This document shows positions 54,271-64,000 of a stretch of 64,000 nt of DNA, piece by piece; position 1 is the first letter of the stretch, and each line of letters begins with the position of its first letter. Under the pieces are notes generated by a model that saw nothing but the letters and a program-made list of their open reading frames with translations, was not told where the DNA came from and did not search any database. Origin of the DNA: Galeruca laticollis (taxonomy: Eukaryota; Arthropoda; Insecta; Coleoptera; Chrysomelidae); NCBI GenBank assembly GCA_963921935.1, contig OY998184.1:30533567-30597566 (forward strand), given 5' to 3'. The translations under genes and the position numbers were made by a program.

Positions 54271-56154
54271 ATGGACCGTGAACGTTATCACACCAGGAAG
54301 AAACAATTCAAAATAGCAGACTTGTGCATTGAAGAAGTACTGGCGTCTGTGGAATCAGATTACTCGACTGACACTGATAGTAATTTCGATTATGTGTATG
54401 ATCCTGACTACGTAGCTGACGAAATCACTGCCTCAGATGAGAATATAATTTCTGAGTGTTAAGAAGAAATCAACCAAGATTAAATTTGCGTTGATGAAGA
54501 AATGTTATCAATGTTACAGGCAAACACAAACCCAACAAAAGAGCTCGATAACCAATGCTTGTCATGGAGGATGTTGGACCTCAAAACGAACCGTCACCAG
54601 ATGGTTTTACTGGAACAGCTTTAGATGCAAAAAAAATTGCCTAGCACATTGGGGCGAAAGAGAAGGATGCAATTACATGTAAACGAAGTTACTTTCCGTG
54701 CTAAAAGTGAATTGCCCAGTTCAATTACAAATCTTCGAACACCTTTGGAATTTTTCAAGTATTTATTTACTGACGATATATTGAATTTGGTTGTTGATGA
54801 AACCAATCGAGCAGCATATGTGAAAGATGTCAATACAAAATTAAAAACAGATATCATCAAATTCAAGCATCACATTAGAATACTCCTCTATATGTCTATT
54901 TACCGGTATCCAATTATGGAAAGTTATTGGGGGAAAAATGCATCTCCTCCACTTCAACGAACCATGCAAATAAAGAAATTTGAAGTGATCAAGCATCATT
55001 CATCTCTTGCCGATAAGGATCTTCGTATCAAAATAGGACAGCCAGGATACGAACCACTTTTTCGAATAAGAAAATTAGCAGCCAGGGTCAACGAAAGATT
55101 CGATTCAGTTCCGAAGACTTCTAGACTATGCGTTGATAAACAGATGTGCAGCACTAAGATAGCTCATCATTTACGACAATATATGAAAAACAAACCACAT
55201 AAGTGGAGAATAAAGTTATTTGTATTGTGCGACTTTCATGTATTTTCGTATCGTGTTGAAATTTATAATGGTACAGGAGATAATGTTGTTTCACCGGGCA
55301 CTCCTGATCTTGGTACATCTAGCAATATTGTTGTTAGATTATCACAGACCTACCCAATTTTGTGCATCATATATTGTATTTTGAAAATTGTTATACATAA
55401 TTGCCCTTATTAGTATATCTTCGTGCTAAAGTTATTTATTCTCTTGGACCATTGAATATAAAAAGAGTAACAAACTGCAAACTACCTTCTGATAAAGATG
55501 TGGCTAAAGCAGATAGAGGTTTTTCTGCTGAATATAATATATGTGCTCCTTGTATGATATACTACGGTGTTGTGGAAAGACACAAAAAATATCAGACTTG
55601 CCTCAACATATGTGGGGATTTTACCATTTGCTAAATCAAATCCATTAACTCAGCCAACCAAAGTACCTGGATATGATAAAAAAGTTAAGAAGTGGATTAA
55701 AGTTTATTGTCCTCAAATTATCCACGAATACAATCGCCATATGGGTGGTGTAGATCTTTTAGACGGCCCTATCGGTCGATATCACATTCGTCTGAAAACC
55801 CGTAATCCAATGATTCGCATTTTCTATCATTTGATAGATTTGGCTGTAACTAATGCATACTTTTGTACCGCCTCGCTAATGCAGAGAAGGACTATAATAG
55901 GGATCAACAAAAAAGTAAGTTGTTGCAACTGGCTCCATTCAGAAAGGAAACTGCTGCTGGTCTCTGCAGCTCTTGAGAAAAACGACCAGAGCCTAGTAAT
56001 TACGCTGCTTTTGGTATGGAAGCTAAACGTCCAGTGGAAAAAATGCAAATTCTGCGAAACATCACAAACGCAGTGTGTTTGTCCAAAATGTGACCTCCGT
56101 TTATATTGTTCTCTTGCCAAAAATTGTTTCCATCACTACCCCCTTGAAAAATAA
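54271..56154 (+). pseudogene. PiggyBac 4 transposase (PGBD2/3-like)
   Basis: The N-terminal exon MDRERYHTRKKQFKIADLCI is acidic and stops at 54462. 54625-55413 holds the domain start: TPLEFFKYLFTDDILNLVVD, YWGKNASPPLQRTMQIKKFE, LCVDKQMCSTK (Asp 1). Near 55375 a frameshift separates the next block, which reads LYFENCYT: the second catalytic Asp (YFDN) is Glu. 55401-55634 and 55567-56154 continue with ANCKLPSDKD-like sequence, HMGGVDLLDGPIGRYHIRLK (Asp 3) and a Cys-rich finger CKFCETSQTQCVCPKCDLRL. Two or more frameshifts and one active-site change: inactive. Confidence 0.85.
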
Positions 56155-56320
56155 ATGATAATTATCGTTATTTTGTGGATATGCATTACATTATTAAGTA
56201 ATTTCTGTTTCCACGTACATTTATGTTCTAAATTAAACATTTAAAATGAAACACTTTGTTCCGTTTATTTACTCTTAATCCCGCAAGGGTACCTGAAGGC
56301 AGCCTTTCATTTTTCTCACC

Positions 56321-58580
56321 AGGTAGTTTCATTATCGAAAAAATCGACAAAACGGCTTTAAATTCGTGCTTTCCTCTGTAAAATTAAACCAAAACTAAAA
56401 ATGTTGCTATTTTTTTTCAATGGCATTCACTTGACGCATTTTCCAGCTTGGCGTTCGCCTCGTGCTTAAAACACACTTGTTTTATAAATAGCTATTAAAC
56501 ACTCATCGATAAATAGAAAAACTGCAAAAGCAGGTTATACCAGGGCTTACAATCATTCATTTATAATGGGAATCTTGAAAAGAACAAAATATTTTATAAT
56601 TAAAGTTTTTGGAAAAGTGTATTAGTATCAACAATTTTTTATGAAAGCAGAACTAAAAAATTAATTGGATATATAGCGAGATTTGACTTGGTATTCATCT
56701 TTAATCCAGATTGTCTAATTTCGATTGATCTTTCATTTTTGTTGAGCGTCCTGTATAAACAGTATAACAGTATCAGATCTCATTACATGATGTAAATATT
56801 TCGAAAGATGAACAATATCCGCTTCGGGAGGCGTATATTCAGTTCAGCCCCATATATCCAACTTCCGGTTTCAATATGAGGCACGAAATTTGTTGTGTAC
56901 ACTACAAGAACACAGGATCTCACCCTATTTTCAGTAGAAACAAGAAACTTTGATGGGATGACAATGTAATTAAAGGGTTTGATAGAGATGTTATACACAG
57001 CTATACGTTTCATCAAAGTCCTAGTTTTTTATTTCCACTATAGCAAAATATATTGGAAATGACAAATTTTTATGGATGATCTCAAATTTCGATCTTGCAT
57101 AGGCGCCTTTGGAAAAACTATCGATAAATGATTTAAAATATGTTCTTTTTTTTCCCGCATACTTAGAGTAATAGTATAAAATAGAGAGGGCATTTCATTC
57201 ATAAACACGTGTATTTTTGAGGCCAATTATCCTAAACGCCAGTAGTAAAATAATGAATGAATTTCAAAAAGTGGGGATGGTATTCTAGACACATGGCCTT
57301 GGTAGTTTCTGTTGTTCTTCTAATAAACTTGGCACCGACGAACCATGATATTCCAAAAACATTTAATTCATTAACTGAAGAGTTTATTTTGTCACTAAAA
57401 GTCTTGAAAAACTCATCAAAACTTAATAACCAAATATTTACTCTCTAGTCATAGTGGCGCTGGTATAAACAAACCACGATTGACATTATTTACTACGATA
57501 CTAAGGCGTATTCAAAATGCTCGTCCAGCACACTCTGACGATATTTGCATCTCTCTTTACGAGTTAATTAAACAACGACAAAACTACTAAATATGTTACC
57601 CTTGACACATAAAACAGGTACTGAAATTTTGAGAAATGTTGCCACTTTTAGTTATAACAAATAGTTGCTTAAAATGTATATAAGAATGCCTTTATTAAAT
57701 AAAATTCAAGTATTATTAATTAATTTTAAGCAGCGATTCAAATGACTTTTTTTTCATTTGCATAACCTTTTAACAAATTTTCAATTAAACTTTTAATTTA
57801 ATTTTTCCTGCAACTATAAAGAGAATTTGTAAATATGGCAAAGCAGTGGAAGTGTCCGCAAGTGAGCTCAGAATGTTACTCATTGTTTGGGGCAGGAAAA
57901 ATTCAAAAGAAACATATCTATTGTAATAAACACGAAATATGACAAAGGAAAATTTAAGGACACCCTATATAGATATAATTTTCTTGATAATAAAATAAGT
58001 CGAATCCAATTAATATAAAAACAATTGTTGACCTACACCAGAAAAGAATTTATACGCACAATTTTACACAACCGACAAGGTCGATGACAAAACACACGAT
58101 GGTTTGTTTATCAAAAAAATAGACCGACCTCGCAACTTAGTATAAGGAAATTGGAAAGTAACCTTCAATTACGAAAATAAAAAATATGAGACAAGGGCAA
58201 CACGAATAACATATCCGAAACCTTCCGAAATAAATAGAAAATTTGGTAACGTAGGCAGTGAGGTAGTAACCCTCATAGAGTGTTCAGGTACTGTGAGGCC
58301 TGACACTTCGACGGCCGTACGTCATCAGTGATATTGTGTTGTTGTGGCTTGTGATATTTCAAAAACGTAAGTTTTTTTTTCTATGTCATTATGATTATTT
58401 TTTTTTTGAACAAATATCGTATTGACATTTCATTTGATTTGTCTGGGTGTCAAAAGGTACATTTTCTGGTCATATTAAGTGCACTATTGACATTTGAGCC
58501 CCTCAACATATTTAGGAAATAGTACGATTAGTAATCGATCTAATAATCCAGGGGAACCCTAAATTTTAGTCAAGAGAATT
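56321..58580. other. Unassigned AT-rich DNA
   Basis: No domain on either strand. A GACGGCCGTACGTCATC block at 58308-58324, followed by AAAC|GTAAGTTTTT (58364-58377), resembles a short leader exon with a splice donor, but nothing confirms it. Confidence 0.4.
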
Positions 58581-58584
58581 TAAA

Positions 58585-59000
58585 GATTGTACAGGGATAT
58601 TCCTTTGTAAGAAATATCGTACCTTCAGATTTCGAAAGACTTTTTTGATAATTATTTTCTTATATTGTACGGGGATATTCATATGCAAGAAATATCGTAT
58701 TTATATCTTCAAACTTCGAAAGACTTCTTTGATAATTATTTTCTTATATTGTACAGGGATATTCATATGTAAGAAATATCGTATTTATACCTTCAGATTT
58801 CGAAAGATTTTTTTTAGTTATTTTCTTATATAATACAGGGATATTCATACGCCAGATAACTTTCATTTATGTCATAATCAGGAAAGACTACTTTCAGAAT
58901 TTTGGAAGACGTTTTGCCCGAGTCATATTAATTTTTTCTCACTTCTTATACAGGGTCATATGCAAGACATATTTTACTTTTGTCATAATAACGAGAAACT
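58585..59000 (+). repeat. Minisatellite, about 80-bp unit, 4-5 copies
   Basis: TTGTAC(A/G)GGGATATTC starts units at about 58585, 58663, 58747 and 58829. A fifth, longer unit (about 115 bp) begins at TTATACAGGGTCATATGCAA near 58946. Each unit contains AAGAAATATCGTA and TTCGAAAGACTT. The first four are close copies; the later ones diverge. Confidence 0.85.
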
Positions 59001-59350
59001 ACTTCCAGTTTATGAAAGACGTTTTTTGCTAATTAATTTTTAGTGTATCATACCCCGACATTTTCCCCCAGTAACTTTTATTTTGTCCAAACCAGGGCTG
59101 AATTACTGGATTTAATCAATTACTGTTTGTAATATATATATCTACATATTATCCACCCAGTCTGTTTCCTTTATCAACAACCCCTTGTCCGCTCGTGCCA
59201 GGAAACCACCTCCACCGAGGTTACCCACAGGGGGATTCCTGGCTGTAAATTGTGCCGTAAGGCACTGGTGACCCCACGCTGCAAAGTTCAAGGAAAATAG
59301 GAATTCAAAGGTTGTCCTTCACTGGTAACGGAGGGCTGTAAACCCTAAAC
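59001..59350. other. Spacer with an interrupted inverted repeat
   Basis: GCCAGGAAACC (59197) and GGATTCCTGGC (59233) form a hairpin of 11-bp arms with one mismatch. No tRNA cloverleaf can be completed. Confidence 0.5.
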
Positions 59351-59610
59351 GACCACAGCGGTTATTACTGTGGTGACCAAATATTCATTACAAAGGATAA
59401 ATATACAATAGGGTTTTCTACCCATTCATTACAGTGGTTACAACGGATCTTATGACCATTAGTTATTACGATGGTGACAGCGATTTCACCACACGGTTTT
59501 AGAGGATGAATATACAATCGGATTCCTAACCGATTTGTTACACTGGTGACAGCGGTCACTGGATTATAACAATCGGATTCCAGCACTACTTCGTTACACT
59601 ATTCAATTTG
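59351..59610 (+). repeat. Imperfect tandem repeat with TGGTGACAGC motifs
   Basis: AGGATAAATATACAATAGGG (59394) recurs as AGGATGAATATACAATCGGA (59513), period 119 bp. Within the units, TTACTGTGGTGACC, TTACAGTGGTTACA, TTACGATGGTGACAGCG and TTACACTGGTGACAGCG recur about every 40-75 bp. A minus-strand frame at 59365-59586 only reflects this repeat. Confidence 0.75.
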
Positions 59611-60100
59611 TTAATCTGAGCCGTCATATTCCTATCATGATACAAATCCATGATTTTCAAATTATTATCGCGTTATTCATACAATATACCATAATTTATG
59701 ATTAGATCAATAGACGCTACTGTTTTATCTTTTGTCTCACTCATTTTTCTGTATGTCCTGTTCTCAAAACTGAGAAACTGTCAATTTTTTCACAATTAAT
59801 ATTCTGACGACTATTGTCATTTTTTCGGTTACATATGCATATTACAATCAAAGTAATAAAAATAATGTGAGAAAACCAACCGCTGTCTAAAATTTCTAAC
59901 ACACAGTATATAAAAGTAAAATTATCTCAAGATAAGAATATGAAGAAAAGGTGGTATTTCCGACATTTTCCCACCTAAGGAATTATTTGGTGAACAAAAT
60001 TATTTCTCAAAACAAAGGAAATACGAAACTATAATCGATATCACAGATATCTTTTATGAATTTCACTCAAGTGACCCTACGCGTGAGTTTCACTGTATCG
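59611..60100. other. Unassigned AT-rich DNA, possibly BEL/Pao 2 LTR body
   Basis: No coding signal. If the BEL LTR starts at 60178 on the minus strand, part of this stretch should be LTR. Confidence 0.35.
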
Positions 60101-60178
60101 GTTACTCTGCTTTTAAACACTCCCGCACTTTTTTTTGCTTCAGTATATGGGGTACTCTGCTATTAGACACTCCCGCAC
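60101..60178 (-). repeat. Probable start of BEL/Pao 2 3' LTR with a 27-bp duplication
   Basis: On the minus strand, TGTGCGGGAGTGTCTAATAG starts right after the pol end. GTACTCTGCT(T/A)TTA(A/G)ACACTCCCGCAC is present twice on the plus strand, at 60101-60127 and 60152-60178, period 50 bp. TGTGCGGGAGTG is the kind of start seen in BEL/roo-type LTRs. The other LTR is outside or lost. Confidence 0.5.
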
Positions 60179-60188
60179 ATATTTCCGC

Positions 60189-60491
60189 TCACTCTCTTGG
60201 ATGATCGATCCGAAGATTCTCTCGATGCTCATTAGGTTGCTCTTGGTTAACTCCAGCTTCTTCGGATATACATTCCAGTGGAAATAAACGTTGAAAATGA
60301 CGTAATAGTTCGCCTCGGGGCATTTTAATACGCGCAAGCGTAACCAGACCGTCTTTTCCATGTATAAGTTCGGATATACGACCAATGGACCAGTATATGC
60401 GTTTTGTATTGTTATTGCCTACTAGTACGACATCACCCACTCTCAGATTATTGGTCGGTTTTTGTTTGGCGAACAATTTTAATTGACCCAA
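60189..60491 (-). pseudogene. BEL/Pao 2 DUF5641 integrase tail
   Basis: The frame is open over 100 codons: GQLKLFAKQKPTNNLRVGDV, then VLVGNNNTKRIYWSIGRISE, LIHGKDGLVTLARIKMPRGE and LRHFQRLFPLE. This is the DUF5641 domain that closes BEL/Pao integrases. It is the best-kept part of this element. Confidence 0.9.
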
Positions 60492-61690
60492 ATATTCGTA
60501 AATCTTCCCTTAGCCTCTGTTGCTTACGTACAATTTTTTATAGACACTTACGATTTATCTGATCACAATAGGATATGCTGTCATCGGATAATTCACGTAA
60601 AAACATGACCGGACTAAGAGTTAGTAAGTCACAAGGATCGTTAGAAAGATATGTTATAGGGCGTGCATTAACTACAGATTCACAGTCACAAAGAATACTC
60701 AGCATTTATTCATAACACACACTGGCACGACCTAATATTCGTCTTAACAGATTCTTCACAATGCCAATCAGTCTTTCAAAAAATCCACCCCACTACGACC
60801 CAGTTGGAGGATTAAAACTCCAAATGATTCGTTGGGTAGAAGTGTACTGCTAAATTTTAGACCAGTCCAAAACATTAAATGCACTTTCCGCACCTTTAAA
60901 CGTCACGGCATTATCACTATAAATTATTCTGGGCCTTCCTCTTCTGGCTATGAATCGGCATAAAATTTGTAGAAAACTGTGAGTGGACAAAAACAGTGTC
61001 AACTCAAGGTGGATTGCACGGTAAACCGCGCATATAAATATGCATACTCATGCTTTTCCCTCTGATCCAAGAAAGAGGGGCCCTGCAAAATCTACACCTG
61101 ATATCTCGAACGCCACTGCATCTCAAACTCAACCTACAGGCAAAGGAGGTGATTCTACTTCATAAGCTTTCGAATTGAATCGATTGCATATCATACATGT
61201 TTTTAACACTTTTCGTATCGTACGTTTTCCGCCAATGATTCAATACTTCTCACGCAATTGTGCCAAAATACCTTGTACTCCTACATGACACAAGTTTTGA
61301 TGTGTTTCCATTATTAGGATATCCACAGTCGTGTTTTCAGCTGGAAATAGAACGGGGTAACGAAAATCTCTAGTATCATTTCTATTTACTTAATTTCCCA
61401 AGCTTCCAAAAATCAAATTGTTCAACAGTAGTTAATGTTGTTATTAGTCATTTTCTCCGTCCAGTGGCAATTTCCATCTCATTAAAATTCATCTCTTCAA
61501 TAGGCCAATTTTCTTTCATCTGGTACAACCACTTAGGACCCTCCCACCATTTGTAATCTAGCAACTGTTTTGCAGAACATCCTCTTGAAGGCAAATCTGC
61601 GGGGTTCAAAATTCCAGGAAGGTAGTGCCATTGTGAGAAAGAAGTTAATTGTCAGATTTCACGAACTCTATCAAAAACAAATGTTGCCCA
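60492..61690 (-). pseudogene. BEL/Pao 2 integrase core
   Basis: Minus-strand pieces: a core block with AVYRAIHLELTLFLSTHSFL (about 61030-60980), RRGRPRIIYSDNAVTFKGAE (second Asp, about 60950-60895) and GGFFERLIGIVKNLLRRILG (Glu, about 60790-60735); then NARPITYLSNDPCDLLTLSP at about 60680-60620. Frames change repeatedly. The SDN and GFFE acids remain. Confidence 0.8.
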
Positions 61691-62140
61691 TTGCTATTCG
61701 CGTTGTATCCAAGAAATTACAGTGGATGAATAGCTCCAAAAAAATGCTTCACACACAAACTCCAAGCATCCTGCAACCTGATTATAAAGTCTAGCAGCAA
61801 TATTGGCCCCCAACAAGTCTAATCTTGTAATTGATAATTTTTTAATTGGAGCGACTCTGGACTTTGCAGCAAGTAAATGAATTGAAACATCTTTAGCTAT
61901 TCCCACTCGTCAAAAAACTACAGCTGCATAAACTTTCTAACCAGCATCGCTGAAAGTGTGTAGACTTAAGTCTACGACATTTTTGGAAATTGAAATCCAT
62001 CGAGGTATTCTCATTTTGAATATATCAGATAAATCAGACAACCATGCCCTAAAAATATCAGCAACATCTTTATCTACTGGAACATCCCATGGAATTATCT
62101 TCTCCCACAACTGCTGAAACAGAAGCTTAGGCAAAATAGT
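61691..62140 (-). pseudogene. BEL/Pao 2 connection and RNase H
   Basis: 62134-61937: LLFQQLWEKIIPWDVPVDKD, then IPRWISISKNVVDLSLHTFS (RNase H start, FSDAG). 61906-61694: AKSRVAPIKKLSITRLDLLG, the BEL RNase H block. A frame break lies between them. Confidence 0.85.
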
Positions 62141-63060
62141 GACTGGAGCTGTGAATCCAGTTGGATCAAATACTTTTTAAGATATCGACAGTATACGACG
62201 TTTCGTTACAGCTATGTCTTCCATTTCCTCTACAAGAAAATCAGAATGTATGGCCAATATGTCAAGTCCAGGATACCACAATAGACCTAGCACATATATC
62301 TTATGATCTGAGGTACAATTTTCACGGGAATACTCCCACCCTCGTAAATCAAATTGGCCATCACATAGACAGCTTCCTTCATAAATTTCCCAAGTTCTCC
62401 AGAACTAGAAAGACTGGTTACGCAATTGTCTACATAAAAACTTTTTTACACTTTTTTCACTGTCTGCCGAACACTGGGATAAGTGATACTCTATAGTGGA
62501 ACCAAGTGAAAATGGACTACAGTTAACACCGAAAACTACTCTCCTATGCCCATATGCAATTTCCAAATCATTTTCATCTACCCAAATTAATTTAAAAGAA
62601 TTTCTGTCATTTGAATTGATGTAGAAACGCCTTTTTCATGTCAGAAATCACACGGTACTTTAATTGTCTGAACCGAACAAACAAGGTAGGAATTAATTCA
62701 ATCATGTTTGTACCTTTTTCAAGACAATGGTTCAATGAAGGATTGTCCTTTTCTCGACAAGATGCATCAAAAACTGGTCTTACAGCCGTTGTAGAGCCTT
62801 CTTTTGAAACAGAACGGTGTAGTAAGAAATGTCCGCACTGTGTGTTTGGCTTTTCAATAATATTTAAACTTTTCCATTCTTTGAAAACGTCGTTATAACT
62901 AATTCGCAAATTATCTTTTTCCAGTTTCCGCAAAGTGTTTCTTGTGCAACTTTGTAATTGGTTGGAAGCGGATTATGTATCTTTCCATGGCAACATTACT
63001 TCATAACGTCCTTCCTTATCTACAGTAATAGCTAGAAATAGCTCCTTTGCTGATTATAAA
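62141..63060 (-). pseudogene. BEL/Pao 2 reverse transcriptase
   Basis: From 63060: TVDKEGRYEVMLPWKD in a broken frame, then 62933-62607 with KEGSTTAVRPVFDASCREKD, YRVISDMKKAFLHQ (motif A, Asp present). Motif C near 62430 is FYVDNCVTS. BEL/Pao 1 also has YVDN at this place. Several frameshifts. The RT would begin upstream of 63060, where the sequence is no longer recognisable. Confidence 0.8.
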
Positions 63061-63272
63061 ACGATAATCCCTTAGGTAAGAGTAACGAAATATCACTACG
63101 TCCTATTAAAATTTAAGAGGTGTTCTCCCATTGGTAACCTAAACCACAGTTTAAAGCTTAACAGAAGCAGTTGGCTCACTTTACCGATTTTTGTGTTACA
63201 ATTTTCATCTCACTCATACACACTCATGGGAATCAACTTCCCGCTGCGCAGAAAGTTTGTTACTTATTACAC

Positions 63273-63277
<5 letters not shown>
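63061..63277. other. Unassigned DNA upstream of BEL/Pao 2
   Basis: No protease or gag motif seen on the minus strand. Confidence 0.4.

Positions 63278-63312
<35 letters not shown>
63278..63312. repeat. (GA)n microsatellite
   Basis: AGAGAGATAGAGAGAGAGAG and onward, about 35 bp with one interruption. Confidence 0.95.
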
Positions 63313-63313
<1 letters not shown>

Positions 63314-64000
63314 TTCGTGAATTTTTGAAGTTTGGACTTGTAGTGTTTTTTATTTGGGTATATTTTTGTTTGGGGGGTAGGCCCTGTTATAGGATTCGTT
63401 TCCTCTTCAGGGCTGGTTGGGGGTGTTTTTGTGGGTGGTTTGTGTGCGCGTATTGACTTGGCTTGAGATTTGGGTAGGGCTGAAAATTCAGTTTTAGAAA
63501 AAGTGTCTAGGAAGTTTGAGAAAAAAGGTGTATAGAAAATTGGAGTTGTGTTTGTTTTTGTGGGTGGGTTGTGTGTGTTTGCCAGAAATCAACCGGAGGG
63601 AGGAGCGAAAACAATCAGCGTCGAAATTGGGTGATTTTTAAGCGAACGTGGTTTTGAGATGAGGGAACAAGGATTTTAATAGTGTCTGGAAAAGGTCGAA
63701 AATGAATAAGACGAACCACGTTGCGTTGCGGATAGTTAATAGAAGCGGGCTGGGTGATGGTGTTATTGGAAAGTGAAGATATAATTTTTGGGGATTTTGT
63801 GTCTCCTGCGTCATGAAAGTTAATAGGAGCGTGGGGAGATATTGGAATTATGAGAATTTTTGGGATTTGAGTTTGTTGAAATTTGTTGGAAAAGTGACTA
63901 GGAGACGTTGAAAGATGTGTGGATGAAGTCGGGACTTATTACACACAGTTGTCAGATCTTTTATTGTATCAATTGGATACGCCCCTAAGCGCGTGGGTTA
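63313..64000. other. G/T-rich unassigned end of window
   Basis: Unusual strand asymmetry: many GGG and TTTG runs on the plus strand and few C. It could be an untranslated or leader region of a retroelement that continues past the window. No frame recognised. Confidence 0.4.

Larger units (their letters stand above)
53756..56320 (+). mobile_element. PiggyBac-like element 4
   Basis: Transposase of PGBD type with a spliced 5' leader. Candidate ends: TTAA at 53752-53755 on the left, and the inverted pair GAAAGGCTGCC (53769-53779) and GGCAGCCTTTC (56298-56308). A TTAA lies at 56276-56279, but the right boundary is not settled. Confidence 0.7.
60189..63060 (-). mobile_element. BEL/Pao retrotransposon 2, degenerate
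   Basis: Minus-strand RT, RNase H, integrase and DUF5641 in order. Protease and gag are absent to the right of 63060. Stops in every domain. Confidence 0.85.

Noticed and set aside
53752..56279. TTAA at both 53752 and 56276 taken as exact piggyBac 4 ends
   Set aside because: The sequence inside the right TTAA does not mirror the left end; the inverted GAAAGGCTGCC pair does not sit at equal distance from them, so boundaries stay open.
59190..59250. Possible tRNA or SINE head (GCCAGGAAACC hairpin)
   Set aside because: No anticodon or T-arm (GGTTCGA-like box B) at the right spacing.
59365..59586. 73-codon minus-strand frame with repeated Val-Thr
   Set aside because: Its periodicity follows the underlying DNA repeat; no sign of a protein.

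Overview
This is AT-rich animal DNA, almost certainly from an insect. The evidence is the mixture of transposon families: several piggyBac lineages, BEL/Pao and Ty3/gypsy retrotransposons, insect-type non-LTR elements (LINEs), mariner-like fragments, Crypton-like tyrosine recombinases and a DUF4780-type LINE ORF1. The coding fragments carry short GT-AG introns. I found no host gene, rRNA, tRNA, CRISPR array or bacterial-style operon. The window reads as a gene-poor, transposon-packed, heterochromatin-like stretch, and nearly every coding remnant is broken by stops or frameshifts. The species cannot be fixed from this; an insect such as a beetle is an inference.

Layout, 1-12.9 kb: an antisense Ty3/gypsy end (integrase tail, CCCH finger, LTR); an 839-bp mariner-like element with long terminal inverted repeats; an antisense LINE RT fragment; a gypsy RNase H fragment; one LINE (4.4-9.3 kb) split by a second LINE; a relative of the first LTR at 9.56 kb; and a satellite of about 173-bp units at 11.75-12.5 kb.

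12.9-26 kb: a complete but degenerate Ty3/gypsy element with paired 237-bp LTRs and a GAATG target duplication (12956-17607); a decayed BEL/Pao element (18.36-21.54 kb); a Tc1/IS630-like N-terminal fragment; then a 3.1-kb element with about 1-kb inverted repeats around one intact ORF for a small cysteine-rich CXC-like protein (21834-24938). That last element is the most novel-looking object here. 26.3-28.8 kb is a nearly intact piggyBac with both ends.

30-43 kb: mariner-type fragments, a gypsy element with two LTR-like repeats that also encloses an antisense envelope-like glycoprotein remnant, a LINE 3' end, a truncated piggyBac fused to a gypsy pol, and that gypsy pol split in its RNase H by a further piggyBac inserted at TTAA.

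44-64 kb: a LINE ORF1 (DUF4780 type), a LINE with an intact FADD box, two different tyrosine-recombinase remnants, a fourth piggyBac lineage, several minisatellites, a recurring TGGTGACAGC motif that resembles LTR/primer-binding-site junctions, and a second BEL/Pao element ending in a DUF5641 domain. These genes do not cooperate in a pathway. They are independent mobile elements nested in each other, and the nesting gives a relative order of insertion.
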